A stretch of 64,000 nt of DNA from Salvia splendens (lineage: Eukaryota > Streptophyta > Magnoliopsida > Lamiales > Lamiaceae), in contig NC_056035.1 of the NCBI RefSeq assembly GCF_004379255.2, forward strand, positions 20,791,902 through 20,855,901, given 5' to 3'. Made by a program: the position numbers and the translations under genes. Every line of letters begins with the position of its first letter. Position 1 is the first letter of the stretch. Of this stretch, positions 34,811-43,945 are shown piece by piece. The notes beneath the pieces are model-generated. The model did not search any database and was not told the DNA's origin. It saw only the letters and a program-made list of their open reading frames with translations.

Positions 34811-35847
34811 TGTAGAAATCATGGTATTAAATATGCTCGGTCAATGGATTTTGACCAAATAATAAATGTGACGAGACATTTAATTTTGTGAAATTAAATG
34901 ACATAGCGTCGATCTACATTTTACGTAGATAAATGTAGTATATTCACTTTCTCAAATCCGATTTCCGGTGAGTGAGAAATAGTGGATTAAAGTTGGGCAT
35001 AATTAGCTTTTAATTAAAGCTTGGAGTTGGAGCTTAGGGAATAATTAACTAGTGTTAATTATCCCACATTGGAGGATTAACACATCTTTTAGTGTGTATA
35101 AATTAAGTGACTTTATGTTACTTAATAATTTTAGTGTGCATAACTAGTGCTCGTGCTCGCGCTCGCGGCCGCGGGCCCCGGGCCCGGGCCCGATCCCGAT
35201 CCCGATCTCGATCTTGGACTTGGACTTGGCAATTGGTCTTTGGGCTTGGGGCTTGGGGCTTGGCCCAAACTATTCTTTTTGGACCACCGCCGAGTCAGCA
35301 ATCCAAGTGGCTTGACACGTCGTCAAGCCAGGAACAGTCACGGCTGCCACGTGAGAAATCCACACGCTCCACATGCGAAAGGCACACGCCTGCCACACCC
35401 TCGTAACCGACGTCGGTTACGAATCTGCCATGATGAGCCTTCATGGCTCGGTTGACCCTGCATGGTGGCTTGGCCTATAAATAGGCTAGCCATACCACTG
35501 CATTAGGACACACAATTCTAAGCATTCTCTGCATCATAAGCTCTCTCCCTCTCTGCATTGTCTTTCTGTCGAAGCTCTGCCCTCTCCTCCATCCAGTTCG
35601 CCGGAGCTCTACTGATTGCGGTGCTGCATCAAAAGAGACGTAGTCGTTTTACCTTTGGGGACGAAACGCCAAACCGAAGAGCACTACCGGGGCGTATCTC
35701 GTCTTGCGGGAAGAGGCCTCCTCGACTCGGCTAAACATTCACGGTTTATTTGTTTCATTGTAATTCAGTTCAGTTTCGTTTCTTGTATTCCTTCTTTTGG
35801 GTTGTATTACGCTCGGCTTTTATCTCTTGTAATCAGTAGAACCAACA
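34811..35847 (+). repeat. 3' LTR of Copia 2, full form
   Basis: 1037 bp. It contains the GC-rich hexamer array (35147-35265) and the 208-bp promoter-like block 35301-35508 that the 5' LTR lacks. Confidence 0.92.
35301..35508 (+). promoter_or_regulatory. promoter-like block of Copia 2, present only in the 3' LTR
   Basis: It contains TGACACGTCGTCA at about 35314, a G-box CACGTG at 35348-35353, a perfect 20-bp palindrome at 35402-35421 centred on GACGTC, and a strong TATA box TATAAATA at 35476-35483. ACGT cores are binding sites of plant bZIP and bHLH factors. The spacing (palindrome about 55 bp upstream of TATA) suits a core promoter. The transcription start was not determined. Confidence 0.7.
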
Positions 35848-35852
35848 AATAG

Positions 35853-36442
35853 TACTATAAATTACATTTGTACGGGGGCAATTGCCCTATCTCAACAAAC
35901 GATTGCTATGTTTAGGATATTAGTTTTGTGAAATATTAACTCGGTGTGAAATAACGATTCAACAAAAATCAATCGAAGTAACTGATAGTATGAAAAACTA
36001 TCAGCTAATTATTTAACAATTTTAAGTAAAATGCGTTATACTAATAAAGTACTCCCAATTTTTGTGTTGAAAATAAGTATCTTGCTCAATCCAGAACTGT
36101 CCACGCAGGGACAGACTACGACACAACATCGTATAGTATAACTGTATAAAAATGAATTAATTACTAAAATTGAAGCCACTAAATTAAATCAATTTAAATT
36201 TAAAGTATATATACCCGAAAAGCTTATAGATGCCACCTGAATATTATAGATGTATAATACCATAATTAGACTATATCTATCTATGGAACCTGCAGGAATA
36301 AAATAATATTGGAATATAATAATAATTTAGTACATGTAGTAATTATTAGCGAAACTAATGGGAATTTTTTTTTTCCTGGAAAACAGAAAAAAAAACTTTT
36401 TTCACTTGTAGAAAAAATATCTAATTTAAGGGATCTTATATA
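35853..36442. other. intergenic, nothing recognised
   Basis: AT-rich spacer between Copia 2 and mariner copy 2 without coding potential or clear repeats. Confidence 0.5.
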
Positions 36443-36745
36443 CTCCCTCCGTCCCAATTTAAGAGTCACATTTAGAATCTTCCATATTTAGACATAAAAT
36501 TTTACCTCATTATTCATCAAAATTACACCCAAATGTCATTATTTACATAAAAATAAACCAAAAAAATTTGAAAAACTTAACCTCCCCCAACCCCCCCCCC
36601 CCCCAAACGCCACCCCTCATTTGACTTTCATCTCTCTCTCTCTCCACCTTCTCGTCTCTCCTCACTCTCATCCGGCGAAACCCTAATCGGCGCCTCCTAA
36701 ATCTCCTCTCTATATCTGCCATCATTCCATCACCGTTCGATTCTC

Positions 36746-37261
36746 ATGGCCGATGAATGGGATGCAACGCCGGATTTTGAATCGTTGCCATCTTTGGATA
36801 CCGTCGTCCCTGATACACCACTGGAGGTCATTGACAGGTGGGAAATCGAACGAGCTGTCGATTGGTACCACCGATCGGGAAATCCACGACCGTTTGGGGG
36901 CGTTGACGGGTCTGAAACTCTTCCACCATTTGAGGTCGTCTACGAATCTGAAACTCTTCCACCGTCTGAGGTCTTCGACGGATCTGAAACCCAACCACCG
37001 TCTGAGGGCTTTCACGGATTTGAAAATCAACCACTGTTCCAGCCCTATGACGACTCTGAAACGCAGGCACCGTCCCAGCCCTATGATGACTCTGAAACAC
37101 AGGCACCGTCCCTGCCCTTTGACGACTCTGAAACTCAGCCACCGTCCCACCACTTTGAAGACTCTGAAACTCAACAATTGTCTTCATCAAAGGTGGAGTA
37201 CACCAAGAATGAAAAAACAATGTTGTTGATCTTGTTGCCTAGTCTTAAGGATCTCATCTAA
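36746..37261 (+). CDS. mariner accessory ORF, copy 2 (12-aa SETxPPS repeat protein), intact
   Basis: 171 codons from ATG 36746 (MADEWDATPDFESLPSLDT) to the TAA at 37261. After about 55 unique residues come seven or eight units of exactly 12 residues with the consensus SETQPPSxxFDD, then a tail with EYTKNEKTM ending SLKDLI. The protein is acidic, rich in Ser, Thr, Pro and Glu, without membrane segments or Cys, and probably disordered. Copy 1 (5938-6495) shares the N-terminal VVPDTP-like block, the repeats and the tail. A GTGAGT splice-donor-like string follows the stop in both copies. It converges on the transposase gene. Function is unknown to me. It could be a captured gene or an assistant of transposition. 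Confidence 0.7.
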   Translation: MADEWDATPDFESLPSLDTVVPDTPLEVIDRWEIERAVDWYHRSGNPRPFGGVDGSETLPPFEVVYESETLPPSEVFDGSETQPPSEGFHGFENQPLFQPYDDSETQAPSQPYDDSETQAPSLPFDDSETQPPSHHFEDSETQQLSSSKVEYTKNEKTMLLILLPSLKDLI

Positions 37262-37300
37262 TCTGTGAGTATTTTTTTCAATTCTAAGCCACCCCTGCGT

Positions 37301-38073
37301 AGGGTTTGGAGGCTGTTTTTAGGGAATTGTTTGAGGGTTATTGCTGCCTTGGCTATGTTGGTTTGTATGCTCCTCTATGATGAAGTTTTTCTGAGAGTAA
37401 AGCATGCTAATCTATGTATTCTCTGCATTGGTTGGATTATTGTGATTTTAGCCACCCCTGTGATGGTTTGGAGGCTCTGAGTTGCAATGTTTGTGGCCTC
37501 TGAATGGTTTGTTGGCTCTGATTTTGTGTTATTGCTCCTCTGTGATGAAGTTTTTTTTAGAGTAAAGCATGCTAATCTATGTATTCTCTGCATTGGCTGG
37601 ATTATTGTTAATTTAGCCACCCCTATGATGGTTTGGAGGCTCTGATTAGCAATGTTTGTGGCCTTTGAATGGTTTGTTGGCTCTGATTTTGTGTTATTGC
37701 TCCTCTGTGATGCAGTTTTTCTGTGAGTAAAGCATGTTAATCTATGTATTCTCTGCCTTGGTTGGATTATTGTGAATTTAGCCCCCTGTGATGGTTTGGA
37801 GGTTCTAAGTTGCAATGTTTGTGGCCTTTGAATAGTTTGCTGGTTCTGATTTTGTGTTATTGCTCCTCTGTGATGAAGTTTTTCTGAGAGTAAAGCATGC
37901 TAATATATGTATTCTCTGCATTGGTTGGATTATTGTGAATTTAGCCACCCCTGTGATGGTTTGGAGGCTCTGATTTGCAATGTTTGTGGCCTTTGAATGG
38001 TTTGTTGGCTCTGATGTTGTGTTATTACTCCTCTGTGATGAAGTTTTTCTGATGATAAGCCACCCCTGTAATA
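37301..38073. repeat. tandem array of about 164-bp units inside mariner copy 2
   Basis: Units beginning GGTTTGGAGGC recur at 37301, 37463, 37628, 37791, 37956 and, shortened, 38074. Each contains AGCATGCTAATCTATG and CTCCTCTGTGATGAAG. The minus strand stays open through several units, which produces spurious long ORFs. Confidence 0.92.
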
Positions 38074-38304
38074 GGTTTGGAGGCTTAAGCCATATGATGA
38101 AGCTTTTCTGATGGTTTTTAAATAAAAACACACACCTACATCACTTACACCTGAAATTCATACAAAATGCAGCTTATAGAGCTGTAATGCAGCCTATTTA
38201 CCCTAACCCAAAATGCATGCTATAACCCAAAAAACAAGTTTACATCCTAAACACCAACCTATTTTGATACTTATACTGTAAACCACATGACCCAAGTGGC
38301 CTAT

Positions 38305-39804
38305 CTAGAAACCTAAAACATTGCTTAGATGTCTTATGTCATATAAGGCACCCACATCATTCTCAGGGAGTAGTAGATACTCCAAGCTTTCCCTTACCAG
38401 ATTCTCTTCAACTTCAAATGAGGTAGGATGCCCCACTGTCCTACTCAACCTATCTTTATTCAAGTGGGGGATTTTGTAGTTGTTTCCCCATGGACTTCTA
38501 GGATCTTGCTGAAACAGCTTTGCAATGTTAAGAAAACAGTGTTCATAGTTTGTGGTGTGAGTTCCTCAAAAGAACTCCAAACATTACCCAACAATTCATC
38601 TTTATTGGTGGCTAGTTTGTCATCTTGTAGTAATTTTATGGCCCTAAAAAAGCCAAGGTCCAATACATTGGTGTATGGGGAGTTGGCTGGTCGGCTAATT
38701 AGATGGAATTGAAAACCATCTGAACTTGCAAGAGCCTCAAATTGTAAGTCAGAGGATTTCAGGTGGGGTTTGACATTATCTTGTTGGATATATATCTCCT
38801 TGCTTGCATTGGCTGGCCACTTAGCCTTGATTGTTGGAATAATCTGTGCATGGTGTATGAATGAATGAATGAATGACTAAGTGATGACATTACCAATGTC
38901 TGATAGTAATGTGAAACAAAAAAATGTACATACCTGATTAAAGAGACATTCTCTCATGGCTTCCTTGTTAACTGATGGGATAGGCTTTGTCTCAAGTGTC
39001 CCTCTTGGCCTATTCTTTGACTTCCTTTTGGCTGGAACTTGTTGTGTGAATGGAAATATGTCTATTTTACCATCAAAGATGGTTTGCCCATCACTGCCAA
39101 ATTGTGGCCTACTTACAACATACATGAACATCAATTTAGTGATGAATCTTTTTGACTTACAAGACCTGTAAGGCTCATCCTCATCCGGCAACAGGTAGTA
39201 TATGTCTGAAGCCTTTGTCATGTAGAACCATTTCTCATCGATATGAACTGTGTTGTGCATTGCATGATAAAGAAGCTTACCTTCAGCTATAGTTAGCTGA
39301 ATATGAGTAAGACACCATCTCATTCTAGCAATTTTGTTTGCTTCAGTGAGTGCTGGCTTTATGGCATTTGTATGTGGTCTTATCTGGTTATCATTCACCC
39401 ATCTACCAACTGTGGACTTGCTAACTTCCATCTTAATAGCAAGTTTTCTTATTGATGATCTCTCAAACACAGAAAAGTGTCTAAACTTATCTTCATCAAG
39501 AATTATTTTACCTTTTTTTCTTACTATATCCTGATGTTTTGCCTGTCATGACAACAGGTTACCCATTTTCAATTTGCTGCTTGGCTATCCTCCATAAGCG
39601 GTTGGCTGTCCTTGCATGCACTTTGAATTTTTTTGCTGCCTCTTCAAATGAACCATGTGGAAGTGCTCTTGCACAGCATTGCTGTTGAAGGAACTGCACA
39701 ATAAGGTTTTTCTCTTGGCTGCTCAAACTCAGAGAGGCCCTCGGCCCTTGCTCTTGCTCTGCCTCTTGAAACTGCTCCTGCTCCATCTCTTGCTCCAAAT
39801 CCAT
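38305..39804 (-). pseudogene. mariner transposase, copy 2 (DD39D), broken
   Basis: The start is the ATG at 39804 (MDLEQEMEQEQF). A helix-turn-helix N-terminus (FKVHARTANRLWRIAKQQIE) is followed by an in-frame TAA near 39560 and a one-base shift near 39515. The second part (SSIRKLAIKMEVSKSTVGRW) leads into the catalytic HIDEKWFYMTKASDIYYLL. An intron at 38844-38933 has GT-AG ends. The next exon has IQQDNVKPH and TNVLDLGFF, with 39 residues between the two Asp. A further shift near 38480 separates the C-terminus, which ends LGF at 38305. Compared with copy 1, the residue before TN in the last motif is Tyr instead of Asp. The family cuts at TA dinucleotides; this copy is inactive. Confidence 0.88.
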
Positions 39805-40357
39805 TGCCCTGTGATGAGAATTTTCTGAGGGTAATTTAGCTATAAATATGTTTGTTTTGTTTTTGGTAGGTGGAATTGAAGTCTTTGATAGTAATGGTAG
39901 AGTTAATATATTTATAGGTGTAGTTTAGCTTTTGAATGGTTTTGGATTTTTCCCTCCATGGTATTGTAATGTTTCCCTCCTTAATTTGGAGTTTGAGTTA
40001 GTGAAAAAGTTGTTGGTTCCCTCTTTAAATTTGTTTGAGATATGATGGCGGATGCACTCCTTCTCATGTGTTAATCAATTTTTTTTAAGGTTGGCAGCAG
40101 GTTTAATAAATTTAAGGAAGAAAGATTAATCAAATTGAAAGATTAAAAATCATAAGTTTAAATAATTTAATGAATTTGACTTTACAAGTCAAAAGAAACA
40201 TATTTTAAATCCAAAAAGTCAAAAGGGATTCACTTTCCACCAACTCAATTCATTTATTACACACTACAACAACTCACTTCATTTATTACACACTCCACCA
40301 ATTTCTTAAAACTCGTGTCATAACTAATTTTAACTCCTAAACTGGGACGGGGGGGTA

Positions 40358-41030
40358 TGTTACTACTTTTTAAAAATAATTTACAAAGTACTTATAATAT
40401 ACACACAACCAAAACACCATCTTGATTAGCCGAAAAGCCTAGAAGAAAATGAAATAAAAAAAATTATTTTGTTGGAAAGTGTTTGTATGGAAAATTATGA
40501 TTTTGAAGTATTAGAGGGCGATTAAATGATTCTTCTAGTTTTGCCGTCTAATGTTTTCCTCCAGATATAAATGACAAAGAAATGAATTCATCGATCTACA
40601 CTTCTAGAGTCTATATTAGTATAAAACAAATTACAAATCACCAACGAAAATTCTTCCTAATTATTATTTTTATTTATAGATTAAGAATAAACAAGAAATT
40701 CGTGAAATAAAGACAAACACGAAAAGTTTAGTATGCATCAAAGTCATGGGACACACACAAACATGCCAAGAGTGAGTTGTTTCGAATCAAATGCCCATGT
40801 TATGGCCTTTGATTAATTCTTTATTTCTTTACATTATTTAATTTTATACAGTTAAAAACAGGTTATATGGATTTATTAAAAGCCACGTGCACCGAGTTAG
40901 TTGCATCATTTGAGTTGTCTCCATATTCCCCTCTTTTGTTTTCTTCTGTTTAATTCAGTGTCAATTTATTTGACCATCAACAAAAATTAAATCTATTTAT
41001 ATAACATTAAGTAGGAGTGGGTATAATTAT
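40358..41030. other. intergenic, nothing recognised
   Basis: AT-rich sequence without a gene or clear repeat. Confidence 0.5.
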
Positions 41031-41198
41031 TTAAGTTGCTAACTCCGCTAACTCATCAGTGCAGTGTATTAAAAATGTCAACACGGTGATATTAAAATGT
41101 CAAGACATAATATCAACACATTATATTAAAGTTCAACAAAATTATGTGTTGACATTTTTAATACATTGCGTTGATGAGCTAGCAAGTTAGCAATTTAA
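41031..41198. repeat. fold-back inverted repeat, arms of about 53 bp
   Basis: The arm 41031-41084 (TTAAGTTGCTAACTCCGCTA to AATGTCAACAC) pairs with the inverse of 41146-41198 at roughly 85 per cent, leaving a loop of about 60 bp. It may be a small MITE or a hairpin-RNA source. Target duplications are not clear. Confidence 0.75.
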
Positions 41199-41543
41199 GA
41201 AAATTAGCAATTGATCACACCCCACGTTCAGCATATCTTCATATTATAAATTAATGTATGATTGTTTGTGAGTGATGCTAATTACACCATATGCTGCATA
41301 TTTTTATTTTGTGCAATAAACTAAGTTGTTACTCAATATCCCCTCCTTCCGTAATTAGAGTCCGGATTATCATTTCAGTGTTTTCAGAATTAAAGTCTAA
41401 TTTTGCTTTTATTATAAATAGTAAGTAAATTATAGTAGTATATTTTATTAACTGATTAATCTTATCTTTTATTATAAAACAAATAGTATATAAAAATATA
41501 ATTTACATTTCACATTTTTTCATACACTTTTCTTTATAAAGTA
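41199..41543. other. intergenic, nothing recognised
   Basis: AT-rich. A weak CTCCTTCCGTAATTAGAGTC string at 41344 suggests the remains of another Stowaway-like end. Confidence 0.4.
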
Positions 41544-41669
41544 CTCTCTCCATCCACGAAAAATAGACCAGATTGTGAATGACACGAGTTTTAATATATA
41601 ATTGGTAAAGTAAGAGAGAGATAAGAAATGTAAGAAGAATAGAGGGAAAAGGTAGTTAAATGAGTGTTA

Positions 41670-43382
41670 GAGCATCTCCAGTGGGCGGATGTCCCACTCG
41701 GACATCCACTAGGACATCTCGAAAACACATCCCGCCACGTCACTAGGACTTCCCATCCCACTGCCACGTCACTAGGACATCCCCTTCACAATCCGCCCTT
41801 CTCATCGCCCTTCCCATTAGGACTTCCCGCAATAAAAAAAATCACAAATTCACAAATAAAACAATTTACGTTTACGGAAATAAAATTTCAACACGAATAT
41901 GAATGGAAAAAATTAATAACTTCATTTAAAAAAAGCATACATGATTTGAAAAAAAAATTACATAGTAATAAAACAAAAAAAGTTCTAACATCAACTTCAA
42001 CCCTTCCGCGTCCAAACCTCTTCGATAATATCGTTCTGAAGTCGAACATGGGCATCTGTTTGCCGCATGTCGGCAAAAGCACGCATCCGCTCGACCTCTC
42101 CATGAGGTACCCCCATATTCACATTCGCGGTGGCCACGCCGTGACTTGGACCTGCACCCGTATCATCTTCATTGGTCCACTGAGTCAGTTCCGCACCTTC
42201 ATTTTTGACAATCATGTTGTGCATTATGATACATGCGTACATGACATCGCCGATGTTGGGAATATACCACTGCCGTGCAGGACCCTTGACTACCGCCCAT
42301 CGACTCTGGAGCACACCAAATGCCCGATCCACATCCTTGCGCGTTGCTTCCTTGATGTCGTTGTTCGACCCGGCGACTCCAAAATAAGCATGTCATATCC
42401 ACAGCCGGTAGTCAGCTACAGCTTCTAGGATCATCGTGGGATGCTTGGCTTTGAAGCCAGTAGTGTACATCCCCTTCTAGGCGGCGGGGCAGTTCTTCCA
42501 CTCCCAATGCATACAATCTATGCTGCCCAACATCCCAGGGAACCCGTGGACCGACCCATGCATATCTACCAGACTCTGGCAGTCTTCGGGGCTCGGACTC
42601 CGAAGATACCGCTCACCGAATATCGCTCTCACGCCCGCGCAAAAATTCTGCAGACACTCGACGGCTGTCGACTCGCCAATGTGGAGGTACACGTCGAACA
42701 TGTCGGCCGCGCCTCCGTACGCCAGTTGTCTGATTGCGACAGTGCACTTCTGCAAGGGCGTGAGTCCGGGTTTGCCAGCTGCATCCTCCCTGATCCTAAA
42801 ATACAGGTATCTTCTCTCTAAAGCACCCACGATGTGCAGAAACAGCGGACGATGCATCCTAAAGCGTCGCCGGAATAAGGCTTCCCCAAAACGCGGTTGC
42901 GAAGCGAAGTAGTCTGCATACAACCGAATATGTGCAGCAATGTGGTCACGGGGTACTGTAGTTCGACGATGGATCGGCCGAGGTACCGCAGCCTGCTGCC
43001 GCCGCTGCGCCCTCTGCTGTAGCAGCCTATCTATCGCACCTTCCACAGCGACCTCCAATTCATTCTCGCTATCACCTTCACTAGACATTCTAGATATACT
43101 TGAAATTAGAGATGTAGAGAGAGAAACTTGTTAACACAAGTGGTGCGAATGAAATAAAATTCAACGAGCCGTATATATAGAGTTTTAAAAAATTTAAAAA
43201 AATTTAAAAATCGGACGTCCGACCCGGACGTCCGACCCACGCCATAATGGCGGACGTCCGCCCGCCCGAGGACACCCGACGTCCTCACGGGACGTCCGTA
43301 TCCGACCTCCCCTGCCACAATGGCGGACGTCCCGGTCGCCCGTCGCGCACGTCCGACCGGACGTCCGCCATTGGAGATGCTC
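41670..43382 (-). mobile_element. PIF/Harbinger element with TTA target duplication
   Basis: The left end GAGCATCTCCAGTGGGCGGA and the inverse of the right end GAGCATCTCCAATGGCGGAC are flanked by TTA (41667-41669 and 43383-43385), as expected for PIF/Harbinger. GC-rich subterminal repeats of GGACGTCC-type words lie on both sides. A broken transposase is on the minus strand. No ORF1 is present. Confidence 0.9.
41997..43088 (-). pseudogene. Harbinger transposase (DDE_Tnp_4 type), broken and internally deleted
   Basis: It starts at ATG 43088 (MSSEGDSENELEV). FRRRFRMHRPLFLHIV and IRQLAYGGAADMFDVYLHIG lead to the first catalytic Asp in MLGSIDCMHWEW. A TAG replaces the Trp codon after NCPAA (42477) and a TGA replaces the Trp in WIxHAYFG (about 42397). 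The second Asp (GSNND) is present, but the sequence then jumps directly to KEATRKDVDRAFGVLQ. The roughly 70 residues found at this point in the sister element at 45054-45270 are missing without a frame change. The third acid reads Asp (VDRAF) where the sister has Glu (VERAF). The C-terminus has MYACIIMHNMIV and ends at 41997. Confidence 0.88.
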
Positions 43383-43650
43383 TTAGTGGATTATGGAATT
43401 CATATTTAGTCTATTTCTTATTGACGGACTAAAATGACAAAACTTATCTATTTTTCATGGACGGGGGACTATATTTTTAAAGTTCATGTGGTATATTCAT
43501 TTCGGCTTGGGTAGGTATCTTAAACAAATTTACAAGAAGAAAATATATACTACTACTCTACATGACTTTGCGACATTTGAGGCCTTCAAAAAATTTACTA
43601 CTTAGTGACATTTGGAGCCTTCACAGAGTTTAAAATTTAAATAATATAAT

Positions 43651-43853
43651 TCCTCTATTCAATGTTAATTGGATTATTTTTTATTTTAAAAAGTTTTAAT
43701 ATAAGTGAGTCATTTTTATTCGTAGTAAATAGTTTCATTTCTCATATATTATTCTCTTTACATCTCTTATTTTATTCATTATCTACTTAACATAATATTT
43801 TTATTCTCTGTACCAAACAAAACACCTCCATTAATAAGGAAAGAAGGGAGTAA
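43651..43853. mobile_element. probable Stowaway-type MITE
   Basis: TCCTCTATTCAATGTTAATTGG at the left and the inverse of the right end (CTCCCTTCTTTCCTTATTAA) are imperfect inverted repeats around a short AT-rich core. Confidence 0.5.
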
Positions 43854-43945
43854 TAAATTTGACACAATACATTTACTTATGTATCCATTTTTCATGGTAT
43901 ATGAACTCGTGACATGTGCTTTACAAATCGAAAACTAAAGCATAA

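Larger units (their letters stand above)
28901..35847 (+). mobile_element. Copia LTR retrotransposon 2, complete, nearly intact coding
   Basis: A 6947-bp element with the perfect 5-bp duplication AATAG (28896-28900 and 35848-35852). LTRs start TGTAGAAATCATGG and end GAACCAACA. They differ in length (851 and 1037 bp) because the 5' LTR lacks a 208-bp block. The domain order is gag, protease, integrase, reverse transcriptase, RNase H, in two long overlapping frames. A purine tract TGTGGGGGAT precedes the 3' LTR. No standard tRNA-Met primer site follows the 5' LTR. Confidence 0.95.
36443..40355 (-). mobile_element. Tc1/mariner element copy 2 (3.9 kb)
   Basis: The left end CTCCCTCCGTCCCAATTTAA starts at 36443 and the inverse of the right end is CCCCCCCGTCCCAGTTTAGG. 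Both are flanked by TA. The layout matches copy 1: an accessory ORF on the plus strand near the left end, a tandem-repeat middle, and a transposase on the minus strand starting near the right end. It carries the uninterrupted site that corresponds to the solo-LTR insertion in copy 1. Non-autonomous because the transposase frame is broken. Confidence 0.92.
41544..43469. mobile_element. Stowaway-type MITE split by a Harbinger insertion
   Basis: The left end CTCTCTCCATCCACGAAAAA (41544) and the inverse of the right end (GTCCCCCGTCCATGAAAAAT, to 43469) are inverted repeats with TA flanks. The Harbinger element 41670-43382 sits inside, so the original MITE was about 210 bp. Confidence 0.8.

Noticed and set aside
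36746..37261. The SETxPPS ORF as an ordinary host gene
   Set aside because: It lies between mariner ends and recurs at the same place in the second mariner copy, so it belongs to the element; kept as an accessory ORF instead.
37375..38131. Minus-strand frames of 146, 108 and 67 aa with repeated SQRSNN units
   Set aside because: They are the 164-bp tandem array read in an open frame; they run opposite to the accessory ORF, have no start context and are not conserved in mariner copy 1.
42441..42912. Plus-strand frames of 126-130 aa over the Harbinger transposase
   Set aside because: They are antisense shadows of the GC-rich transposase coding sequence.
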